A stretch of 6,386 nt of DNA from JABCPE02 sp963519075 (GTDB lineage Bacteria > Bacteroidota > Bacteroidia > Flavobacteriales > Weeksellaceae), in the NCBI GenBank assembly GCA_963519075.1, contig CAUQMH010000087.1:1-6386 (forward strand), in the 5' to 3' direction. Position 1 is the stretch's first letter. Each line of letters begins with the position of its first letter. The translations under genes were made by a program, and so were the position numbers. This document shows, in pieces, positions 1 to 6,192 of the stretch. Below the pieces are notes generated by a model. The model was not told the DNA's origin. It did no database searches and saw only the letters and a program-made list of their open reading frames with translations.

Positions 1-264
1 GATATATACATTAGCATCTTCTATATCTTTTAGGTCAGCAGAGCAGAAAAGCCCATTGGTACCAGCATTGAAAGGGTTTTCTTTAACCAAAGCTGATTTT
101 AGAAGGTCATCAGATACCTCCAAGGTTTCGTCGTGCCCAGCATTTAGTTCTGTTATTCTTTTTTGGTTAATGTCAAAACCTACCACAGGGAATTTAGTAG
201 CAAATAACCTTGCTAATGGCAGTCCTACATAACCAAGTCCAATAATTGCTATTTTATGATTCAT
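1..264 (-). CDS. UDP-N-acetylhexosamine 6-dehydrogenase, WbpO/TviB type (N-terminal part, runs off left edge)
   Basis: The ATG at 264-262 opens 88 codons that continue to the window edge without a stop. The protein begins MNHKIAIIGLGYVGLPLA, which is the NAD-binding Rossmann strand-turn-helix of the UDP-glucose/GDP-mannose dehydrogenase family (GLGYVGLPLA at residues 9-18), with the acidic residue after strand 2 at D31 (VGFDIN). The following pattern, RITELNAGHDETLEVSDD (residues 36-53), is the signature I associate with WbpO/TviB (VipA) proteins rather than with UDP-glucose dehydrogenases. These cytoplasmic enzymes oxidise C6 of UDP-GalNAc or UDP-GlcNAc to the uronic acid, using two NAD+. 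The catalytic cysteine and the C-terminal domain lie outside the window. It follows the formyltransferase gene by 22 bases, and a WbpP-like epimerase sits three genes upstream, the usual partner supplying UDP-GalNAc. Substrate choice between GalNAc and GlcNAc cannot be settled from this fragment; a WecC-type ManNAc dehydrogenase is a less likely alternative. Confidence 0.9.
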   Translation of the reverse strand, partial: MNHKIAIIGLGYVGLPLARLFATKFPVVGFDINQKRITELNAGHDETLEVSDDLLKSALVKENPFNAGTNGLFCSADLKDIEDANVYI

Positions 265-286
265 ATTATATATTTTTATATTCTAT

Positions 287-1060
287 TTATTTCACACCTT
301 TAAAAATTCTATGATACAGATATCCCCATATAGTAGGGTGGTACCAGAGGATAGATTCTAGATTTCTTTCTTTTTGGGAAGATAGTGTTCCGTTGAAAAA
401 GTTTTCTATTGCTTTTGTTAGCAGTTTGATGCCGCTAGCCAGTTGGATAAGAGGATATGTTGAAAAATCATCTTGTTTTGTGATTGTGATGTTTTCTTGG
501 TATATCACGCTACCTGTATCTATTCCTTTATCCACGAAATGCACCGTAACTCCATTGTTTTCAGCATCATTATTTACCAATGCCCAGTAAGCTCCATGAA
601 CACCTCTATATTTGGGAGTGATGCCCGCATGAGTATTGATAAAAGGGCATTCTACGGCAGAAAGCACTTTTTCAGATATGATTCTTGTCCCATTTACGAT
701 GATTAAATCAGGATTTATTTCCTTCAATAATTCTATAGTTTTTTTTGAATTTACAGATGAAACATTTATCGTTTTATCATTAGGGATTTCCGCAGCATTC
801 ATATTGTTTGCCTTCATGATTTCATTTCTTCTCTTTTTAGATGTGCTACCTAAAAATTTCCCGATAATTACTTGGAATAAAATCTGTCCCACAACGGTAA
901 AAATACCCAATCTTTTTATCCTTCTTTTGATAAATTTTTTGGTGTTTTCTTTGTCTTCCACAATAATTTTTTCAATGCCGAATTGACTATCCAATGCATT
1001 GAAAACGATTTTTGAGGAATCACCCTTTCCCGCTAAAATAACGATTTTTTTACCCTTCAT
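287..1060 (-). CDS. Formyltransferase family protein (PurN/Fmt catalytic fold), probable amino-sugar N-formyltransferase
   Basis: This is a 257-residue protein with the N10-formyltetrahydrofolate-dependent formyltransferase core. The N-terminal strand is KKIVILAGKG (residues 4-13). The catalytic region INTHAGITPKYRGVHGAYWA (141-160) carries the Asn and His of the N-H-D triad (N142, H144), and DKGIDTGSVIY (177-187) supplies the Asp (D181). This matches PurN and Fmt (NxH..D) and sugar formyltransferases such as ArnA-N, WbkC and VioF. Length and context argue against tRNA or purine metabolism: there is no C-terminal Fmt domain, and the gene is embedded in a sugar-nucleotide operon. Residues about 40-85 form a basic, hydrophobic insertion (GIFTVVGQILFQVIIGKFLG at 52-71) absent from PurN. 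The ATG at 1060 lies inside the end of the deacetylase gene (11-base overlap), so translation is probably coupled. I infer that it formylates a free amine on a sugar, possibly the one exposed by its neighbour. The exact substrate is unknown. Confidence 0.88.
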   Translation of the reverse strand: MKGKKIVILAGKGDSSKIVFNALDSQFGIEKIIVEDKENTKKFIKRRIKRLGIFTVVGQILFQVIIGKFLGSTSKKRRNEIMKANNMNAAEIPNDKTINVSSVNSKKTIELLKEINPDLIIVNGTRIISEKVLSAVECPFINTHAGITPKYRGVHGAYWALVNNDAENNGVTVHFVDKGIDTGSVIYQENITITKQDDFSTYPLIQLASGIKLLTKAIENFFNGTLSSQKERNLESILWYHPTIWGYLYHRIFKGVK

Positions 1061-2036
1061 TTTTCATCTTTGCTGCCAAACTACTCATCGTGTAGCTTTG
1101 GAAGTTATACTTTTTATTTAAAAATTTATAATGTTGCAGGATTTTCTCTAAAAACTTGAAATTTTCCTCCATATTTGCCCCAAAATTATGAGGATGCCAC
1201 CATAAATGGTAGGTTAGATTGTTTTTAGCCGCAAAGGTCATACTTGCCTTTATTCTTTTTAACCTTAAATTTTCCAAAAAACTCAGTTTCGGCAAAAATG
1301 GTCTCAAGAAACGGCTTGATGGAATATTTACTGGAGTTTCTTTTTTTATGTAATCATCTGAATAACAGTTGTGTCCAGAGATGTTGATATAAGAATCCAT
1401 CAGCCTGAAAGCTCGTCTAAATAGGCTTTCGTTTTCACCACTTTTGGCTTTATATAGCCAAGAGTGTTCATTTCCTCTGTAACAAGTAATTCCCAGCTCG
1501 GAGCATACCTGTAAGTATTTGTCATTGAACTGGTTTCGTGGGAAAATCAGCGATGTTATCTCTATTCCTTGTTCTTTTGCTACTTGCACAGCCATTCTGG
1601 TATCTTCTCTGAAAGATTCCAGCGTTTGTCCTTTTTCTAAACAATAGTAATGGGAAAAAGTGTGGGTGCCGATTTCCTGCTCTGGATATTTTTTGATTTC
1701 ATTGATGAGCAGCGGAGCAAAATGATATTTATCTTGGTTAAAATCACTGCCCAAACTCTCGAAATAAGCGTTTTCGTAGGGCGAAAGCGATTTGTCTTCA
1801 TACTGAGGTTTGATGGAAGGTAAATTTGCCAACAATTCTTCTTTGGTCTTGAAAAAAAGAAAACCAACGGTAGAAAAAGTACCGCAAACGGCATATTTTC
1901 TGAATAATTCCAGCGTTTGAGGAATTACTTGATGGACATTTAGAATGTTTTGCCCATAGTCATTAATGGTTCTTTTGTCCCGAACGCCCCACATGAGCTC
2001 GAAATCCAAAGAAATTACAAATTTACCCGTTTTCAT
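1050..2036 (-). CDS. Polysaccharide deacetylase family protein (NodB/CE4-like fold), cytoplasmic
   Basis: This 328-residue protein starts MKTGKFVISLDFELMWG, so CE4 motif 1 appears at residues 9-13 as L-D-F-E (D11, E13) instead of the canonical T-F-D-D. Motif 2, the metal-binding HxxxH, is clear at GTHTFSHYYC (H125, H129). Motif 3 appears as FPRNQF (165-170), and a late WWHPHNFG (279-286) probably provides the C-terminal active-site histidine (H281 or H283). The catalytic strand begins at the N-terminus, leaving no room for a signal peptide or membrane anchor, so the protein is predicted to be cytoplasmic, unlike PgdA or PgaB. CE4 members remove N-acetyl groups from amino sugars. A cytoplasmic member in this setting would act on a nucleotide sugar or a lipid-linked glycan on the inner face. 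It starts 6 bases after the WbpP-like gene (leader CTAAAA) and overlaps the formyltransferase gene by 11 bases. Its substrate is not known; some DFE-type members may have a different hydrolytic activity. Confidence 0.85.
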   Translation of the reverse strand: MKTGKFVISLDFELMWGVRDKRTINDYGQNILNVHQVIPQTLELFRKYAVCGTFSTVGFLFFKTKEELLANLPSIKPQYEDKSLSPYENAYFESLGSDFNQDKYHFAPLLINEIKKYPEQEIGTHTFSHYYCLEKGQTLESFREDTRMAVQVAKEQGIEITSLIFPRNQFNDKYLQVCSELGITCYRGNEHSWLYKAKSGENESLFRRAFRLMDSYINISGHNCYSDDYIKKETPVNIPSSRFLRPFLPKLSFLENLRLKRIKASMTFAAKNNLTYHLWWHPHNFGANMEENFKFLEKILQHYKFLNKKYNFQSYTMSSLAAKMKNEG

Positions 2037-2042
2037 TTTTAG

Positions 2043-3035
2043 TTATTTTAAATTTTCCCAATACCAATCTACAGCCTCTTTCAGACCTTGCGCGAAGATA
2101 TGGCTCGGCTGGTAGCCTAGATTTTTTTGAGCTTTTTCTATACTTGCCAATGAGTGAGGAACATCTCCTTGTCTGTTTGGTCCATGGAGAATTTCCACTT
2201 TTGCGATTTCGTTGTCATAGGCAGAAAGGTATTTTTTCAGCAGTTCAGCCATTTCTTTGATGGTTGTTCTGTCACCCACGGCCGTGTTATATATTTGATT
2301 TAGAGCCTCTTCCTTATCAGTGATTAAGGCTAATAAATTCATCTGAACCACATTATCAATGTAAGTAAAATCCCTTGAATAAGTACCATCTCCGTTGATA
2401 GTCGGCGATTGGTGGTTGATTAGCTGGATTACGAATTTTGGAATTACCGCAGCATAAGCACCATTTGGGTCTTGTCTTCTTCCAAAAACATTGAAATATC
2501 TTAGTCCTATCGTATCAAAATTATAAACTCTTTTGAAAACATCGGCATAGAGTTCGTTCACATATTTCGTGATAGCATATGGAGAAAGTGGCTTTCCGAT
2601 GATATCTTCTACTTTTGGCAAAGATGTAGAGTCGCCGTAAGTAGAGGAGCTGGCAGCGTAAACAAGTCTTTTTACTCCTGCATCTCTCGCTGCTATGAGC
2701 ATATTTAGAAAACCGCCCACATTCACATCATTACTCGTGATAGGGTCATTGATAGAGCGTGGAACAGAGCCAAGGGCAGCCTCGTGCAGAACATAATCTT
2801 GTCCTTCACAAGCCTTTTTACAAGTTTCTAAATCGCGGATATCCCCTTCAATCAAAGTAAATTTTTCATTTTTGAAAAAAGGCTCAATGTTATGTCTGTG
2901 TCCTGTAGCAAAGTTGTCTAAAACTGTAACCACAGCTCCTAATTCTAGTAGTTTTTCCACCAAATTAGAACCGATGAAACCAGCGCCGCCAGTGACTAAT
3001 ATTTTTTTATTTTCTAATTTTTCTTTGAAATTCAT
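2043..3035 (-). CDS. wbpP: UDP-N-acetylglucosamine 4-epimerase, WbpP/TviC type
   Basis: This 330-residue extended short-chain dehydrogenase interconverts UDP-GlcNAc and UDP-GalNAc in the cytoplasm. The NAD-binding motif TGGAGFIG is at residues 15-22, followed by the acidic residue and sugar-epimerase signature LDNFATGH (39-46). The catalytic set is the SSS run (129-131) plus Y153 and K157 in SPYAITK. Long stretches match what I recall of Pseudomonas WbpP and Salmonella TviC: AALGSVPRSINDPITSN (86-102), KPLSPYA, KYVNELYADVF, RYFNVFGRRQDPNGAYAAVIPK (179-200) and GDVPHSLASI (290-299). S295 in the last motif aligns with the small residue (S306 in WbpP, from memory) that replaces the bulky GalE tyrosine and lets the pocket accept N-acetylated substrates, so a group 3 epimerase preferring UDP-GlcNAc/GalNAc is expected. 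Length is normal for the family. The start follows the leader TTAAAAG, 15 bases after the preceding stop. It is the likely supplier of substrate for the WbpO/TviB-like dehydrogenase. Confidence 0.95.
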   Translation of the reverse strand: MNFKEKLENKKILVTGGAGFIGSNLVEKLLELGAVVTVLDNFATGHRHNIEPFFKNEKFTLIEGDIRDLETCKKACEGQDYVLHEAALGSVPRSINDPITSNDVNVGGFLNMLIAARDAGVKRLVYAASSSTYGDSTSLPKVEDIIGKPLSPYAITKYVNELYADVFKRVYNFDTIGLRYFNVFGRRQDPNGAYAAVIPKFVIQLINHQSPTINGDGTYSRDFTYIDNVVQMNLLALITDKEEALNQIYNTAVGDRTTIKEMAELLKKYLSAYDNEIAKVEILHGPNRQGDVPHSLASIEKAQKNLGYQPSHIFAQGLKEAVDWYWENLK

Positions 3036-3042
3036 CTTTTAA
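3036..3042 (-). promoter_or_regulatory. A-rich translation leader of the WbpP-like gene
   Basis: The minus strand reads TTAAAAG immediately before the ATG at 3035. The same heptamer precedes the SGNH-protein ATG at 6189 (6196-6190), where it overlaps the MBOAT stop codon. There is no GGAGG-like site. Bacteroidota commonly initiate from A-rich leaders, so this supports both the start choice and the phylum. The role is inferred from known leader preferences, not demonstrated. Confidence 0.4.
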
Positions 3043-3050
3043 GTTTTTTA

Positions 3051-3731
3051 TTATATGTAATATTTTCTTAGAATATTGCAAAGATACGATTCTTTATTGG
3101 TTAAGTTTCGTTCTTTGAAATAATTTTCTACATCGGGAATGTTTATTTCATAGCCAGAACCTGCTTTTATGAGAATGAGCTGAGGTTCTATATCTAGTTC
3201 TTTTTCAATGATTTCAAGAATTTCAATGATAGAATAATTGAAAGGATAAGCGATATTGACCACTTTATTAAAATTCTGATAATTGATAACTTGGAGAACT
3301 AAATTTTTAATATCCTCAGTATCAATGATATTTCGGGTTGCTTTTGTGTGGACATTTATTTTTTGATGGTTTCTGACAGAACGAACCAAATAGTTCATTA
3401 GTAGATTGGGATTTCCTCCTTTTCCAACGGCGTTGCTTAGCCTTAAAATTAGATATTTTGGGCAGTTTTCAGCAATGATTTGTTCCATTCTTAGTTTATG
3501 CAGAACATACTGACTGTCAGCCTTTGAGGAATCATAGATGCTGCAGGTGGAAAAATAGACAAAAAGTTTGTCAGGATTTTGTGTAAAAGTTTCCCTGATT
3601 AGGTCTTCTTCTCTCTGAAATTCAGATAGTTCTGTCTCTAAAGAATTAGAAACTCCAGATGCAAAGAAAATAACATCTTCTCGGTCTACATCGTAGAATA
3701 GAGAAGCGATAAGTCCATTTCCTACAATCAT
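3051..3731 (-). CDS. Compact NAD-dependent epimerase/dehydratase family protein (sugar reductase-like SDR)
   Basis: This 226-residue protein belongs to the extended SDR superfamily. A first Rossmann strand and dinucleotide-binding turn, IVGNGLIA (residues 2-9, G-x-G-x-x-A), is followed almost at once by VIFFASGVSNS (20-30), which corresponds to the VIHLAA strand. The catalytic region is visible as FVYFSTCSIYD (57-67) with S61/T62, then Y75-x-x-x-K79 (YVLHK). Later SDR segments are LILRLSNAVG (94-103), ATRNIIDTEDI (131-141) and KVVNIAYP (156-163). The family usually has about 300 residues, and here the region between the first and fourth strands is cut by roughly 40 residues and the C-terminal domain is short. 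The start is natural because MIVGNG begins at the first strand and the ATG overlaps the previous stop (ATGA). Such proteins occur in O-antigen and capsule loci and may reduce or epimerise a nucleotide-linked keto sugar. The reaction and substrate are not identifiable here. Confidence 0.78.
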   Translation of the reverse strand: MIVGNGLIASLFYDVDREDVIFFASGVSNSLETELSEFQREEDLIRETFTQNPDKLFVYFSTCSIYDSSKADSQYVLHKLRMEQIIAENCPKYLILRLSNAVGKGGNPNLLMNYLVRSVRNHQKINVHTKATRNIIDTEDIKNLVLQVINYQNFNKVVNIAYPFNYSIIEILEIIEKELDIEPQLILIKAGSGYEINIPDVENYFKERNLTNKESYLCNILRKYYI

Positions 3732-5320
3732 TTTTTGGTGTTTTTTAGTAAAATATTTATTGGGTTATCAGGAAGAGTGTCAAAATTGACCAAATTTTCT
3801 GAGGTATCAAAGACCTTAGAGCTTTTATCTTCGTTAGATTCATCAGAAATGAAATGATAATTTTTGGTAATGTTTTTGGTTTTGATATTATTCATCTGAC
3901 TAAACAGATGTAAAAAATCTGTTCCTACTCTTCGTGTACTTATTTTTTTAATTGTTTGGTTTTCAGTGTTTTTCTTTTCTTTGTTCCAGATTATAAAAGG
4001 CACTTCATAAGCCTCTTTTATTGGTTTTTGGCTATGAAGCATAGATTTTCCATCGGTATACTGACCATGGTCACTGAAATAGACCAAACTAAAAGGTTTT
4101 TCAGTTTTCTCTAAATTATTGTATATTTCTTTTAGGAAAGCATCGGTGTTTTTTATACTTTTATTATAGCAAGAAATTTCTTCGGATAGGATGAATTCAT
4201 CATATTTATTTCCCGTTCTGTCACAAGCATAAGGGTGAGAGCCCTGCATATGAATTACGATAAGTTTTGGCTTGGAAGATTTTTTAGAAATAGCATCCGT
4301 GATGAAAGGCAGCATTTCTGCATCCATAGGATTTTGCCCTGTTTTACCATCACCTTTTCTTAGAAATGTAGTAAAATTGCTATGATTGGCAATTACGGTA
4401 GTAGGCGAGTTGTGATGCCCTACAACTCCTTGATTAGAAATCCAGTGAGTTTCGTATCCTATGGCATTAGCTAGGGAAACGATATTGTTATTTAGTTCAT
4501 ATTTCTTTAAATTATCTTCTTTCACTAAAGCCAAAGTTCTACTCAAAGACATCACTGTTTTGGGTGCTATGGAAATATAATTATCAAATAGGAAAGGCGC
4601 AGAACTATTGATAAAAGGCGTGTTTTCTATAGGAAAACCATAAACATGAAGAAAATCTCGCCTTACACTCTCTCCGATTACGATGACAAAATTATCTTTC
4701 AGTGAAACTTCACTTGGATTCTCAATAACCCAAGAGGAAGGCTTTTTGGATTCTTCTATCATGTAGTCATGGTCTTTCTTTACTGAATATAACTGGTTGA
4801 TAACTAAGGCTGTTCGTTTTAGAGGAAGTACATTGAAATAATCATCTATCACGCCTAATCTTAGCTCATATTGTAGTATTTTTTTTGTAGGAAGTGCAAT
4901 CAAAACTAAGAATAAAACAGGAGTAATGAACCGAATGTTTAGTTTCTCATAACTTGTTTGTAATAGAACAATGGTAAAAACTAACAATGCAGAAAGCATG
5001 ATAAAAATACTTATCGGAAGTATCTTGATGTAAGATATAGCCTCGGCAGAATCTGTATAAAGTATGGAGGCAATATAGCTAAAAGTAGGCTCTCCATAGA
5101 CTTTTAGGGTAGGGTAGATGAAAAAAGTGACAAATAGCGAAAAAATAACACCTATTTTGAAAACAAATCTATGCAACTGAGCTAGAAAAACATAAAATAT
5201 AAATAGCGAAAAAATATAGAGCGCTTTTGATAGCAGAGTGCTTTCTATAGGAAACAGCATCCAGCTCTGGAAAACAGAGTAGATGAATAATAGGGGGTAA
5301 AAAACATATTTTTTTATCAT
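3728..5320 (-). CDS. Phosphoethanolamine transferase (EptA/CptA-like, sulfatase superfamily), membrane-bound
   Basis: This 530-residue protein has about five hydrophobic helices in the first 145 residues (roughly 5-23, 33-48, 53-72, 102-121, 131-145) and then a soluble alkaline-phosphatase-fold domain facing the periplasm. Zinc-site and catalytic residues expected for EptA-type enzymes are visible: E217 in VIGESVRRD (214-222), the nucleophile candidate T255 in APKTVMSLS, the HxxxGSH-like H357/H362, and the D417-H418 pair in SDHGQYTDG. H429 (MLHSQKP) matches a further phosphoethanolamine-binding histidine. C366 and C384 sit where the family has a disulfide pair. These enzymes move phosphoethanolamine from phosphatidylethanolamine to lipid A, core sugars or other surface glycans. 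A threonine nucleophile and the absence of a C/S-x-P-x-R motif argue against a true sulfatase. It overlaps both neighbours by ATGA. Its position among decoration and sugar-nucleotide genes suggests a cluster-encoded glycan acceptor, but lipid A cannot be excluded. Confidence 0.87.
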   Translation of the reverse strand: MIKKYVFYPLLFIYSVFQSWMLFPIESTLLSKALYIFSLFIFYVFLAQLHRFVFKIGVIFSLFVTFFIYPTLKVYGEPTFSYIASILYTDSAEAISYIKILPISIFIMLSALLVFTIVLLQTSYEKLNIRFITPVLFLVLIALPTKKILQYELRLGVIDDYFNVLPLKRTALVINQLYSVKKDHDYMIEESKKPSSWVIENPSEVSLKDNFVIVIGESVRRDFLHVYGFPIENTPFINSSAPFLFDNYISIAPKTVMSLSRTLALVKEDNLKKYELNNNIVSLANAIGYETHWISNQGVVGHHNSPTTVIANHSNFTTFLRKGDGKTGQNPMDAEMLPFITDAISKKSSKPKLIVIHMQGSHPYACDRTGNKYDEFILSEEISCYNKSIKNTDAFLKEIYNNLEKTEKPFSLVYFSDHGQYTDGKSMLHSQKPIKEAYEVPFIIWNKEKKNTENQTIKKISTRRVGTDFLHLFSQMNNIKTKNITKNYHFISDESNEDKSSKVFDTSENLVNFDTLPDNPINILLKNTKK

Positions 5321-6189
5321 TTTGTTCTTCGGTTGTATTTAGATTTTAATAATTCTGATAGACTTGTTTCATTTAAAAATTCAGAAAAAGCCACTCCTCC
5401 CTTTTCTGAGTTGTGTGATATGTCAGCGAAATAATCGCGCTCTATTCCGCCCCATCTTTGACTGAAATTAAAAGCGGAAGTGTCTATAAAATCTATATTT
5501 GAGTAGTTTTTATAGTAAAATTCTAAAAATTCTTTCCTATTGTATTTTGGATAATCTTTGTCATAAATATGTTTTGGCAAGTTCACAAAAACGAGATGAA
5601 TCTTCTGCTCTTCACATAGTTTGACTATTTTATCCAAATATTTGGTTTGATAAACAGGAATATGGGTTTCCTCTTTTGATTCATAGTAGTTTTCTTGATA
5701 TTTTTTTAAGTTTGGCGTATAAGCTCCAAAACTTATGGTATCTTTTTTTAATAAATGAAAACCTTCTTTTCCTAAACCAGTCCAAGATTTGATGTAGATA
5801 CTTGGATTTCCTAAAAATAAATCCTTTTGTCCTTCCATATCTATGAAGGGAAGATATCTTTCTCGCCCTTCCACACCTACGGCTTCATATTCGTTATTGA
5901 TAAGATTGGATGGCGAAAAGTTAATAAGAACAGTATCCACTTTTTGTGTTTTCGTAAGTTGTTTCAACTTGAAATAGGTAAAAAGATAGGCCTCTCCTCC
6001 CTGTGAGTAGTTTTCGTATCGAGTCGCTATTTTAGGATTTATCGTAGCTTTTCCTGTCGAATCACCTAAAAAGGGAATTCTGTTGGTCTGAGGTGTTTTG
6101 AACATAAAACAGTAAAAAACTATAGATAAAACCAAAATAATGGCTACAGCTCCTGCAAACAAGAATAGATTATGAACGAATTTTTTCAT
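5317..6189 (-). CDS. SGNH-hydrolase-like (DltD/AlgJ-like) membrane-anchored protein, probable partner of MBOAT O-acyltransferase
   Basis: This 290-residue protein has one N-terminal hydrophobic helix (about residues 7-30) that would anchor it in the inner membrane with the rest outside. Immediately after comes FLGDSTGKA (40-48), an SGNH block I with candidate nucleophile S44. NYSQGGEA (60-67) may be block II with its glycine, LINFSPSN (88-95) may be block III with N90, and YFADISHNSEKGG (253-265) is a clear block V D-x-x-H with D256 and H259. The complete Ser-Asp-His set suggests an active esterase or acyltransferase. Proteins of this design (DltD, AlgJ/AlgX, PatB types) work next to MBOAT proteins to place acyl groups on extracytoplasmic polymers, and here it starts 3 bases after an MBOAT gene. 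The leader TTAAAAG precedes the ATG. The acyl acceptor, presumably a surface polysaccharide, is inferred from context. Sequence identity to a named family is not evident to me. Confidence 0.78.
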   Translation of the reverse strand: MKKFVHNLFLFAGAVAIILVLSIVFYCFMFKTPQTNRIPFLGDSTGKATINPKIATRYENYSQGGEAYLFTYFKLKQLTKTQKVDTVLINFSPSNLINNEYEAVGVEGRERYLPFIDMEGQKDLFLGNPSIYIKSWTGLGKEGFHLLKKDTISFGAYTPNLKKYQENYYESKEETHIPVYQTKYLDKIVKLCEEQKIHLVFVNLPKHIYDKDYPKYNRKEFLEFYYKNYSNIDFIDTSAFNFSQRWGGIERDYFADISHNSEKGGVAFSEFLNETSLSELLKSKYNRRTK

Positions 6190-6192
6190 CTT

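Noticed and set aside
265..286. Very AT-rich 22-base spacer before the dehydrogenase gene as a possible promoter
   Set aside because: It has no recognisable flavobacterial TTTG / TAnnTTTG pair or other promoter elements, and it is too short for a terminator plus promoter. AT-richness alone is expected in such a spacer.
393..986. Three plus-strand open frames (393-590, 473-706, 636-986)
   Set aside because: They lie opposite the formyltransferase, which has intact catalytic motifs in its own frame. Their translations show no recognisable domain, and they run against the direction of every other gene here.
287..1060. Methionyl-tRNA formyltransferase or PurN housekeeping role
   Set aside because: The protein lacks the Fmt C-terminal domain, carries a distinctive insertion, and sits within a polysaccharide operon rather than with purine or translation genes.
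1637..1894. Minus-strand 85-codon open frame within the deacetylase gene
   Set aside because: It is an out-of-frame shadow of the deacetylase, with no family features and a start internal to a well-supported gene.
3051..3731. The 226-residue SDR as a truncated pseudogene
   Set aside because: It begins at the natural first strand, keeps the Ser/Thr-Tyr-Lys residues and later SDR motifs, and has coupled starts and stops with close neighbours. These point to an intact compact protein.
3728..5320. True sulfatase or arylsulfatase assignment
   Set aside because: There is no C/S-x-P-x-R formylglycine motif. The five N-terminal helices, the threonine at the nucleophile position and the cysteine spacing fit phosphoethanolamine transferases better.
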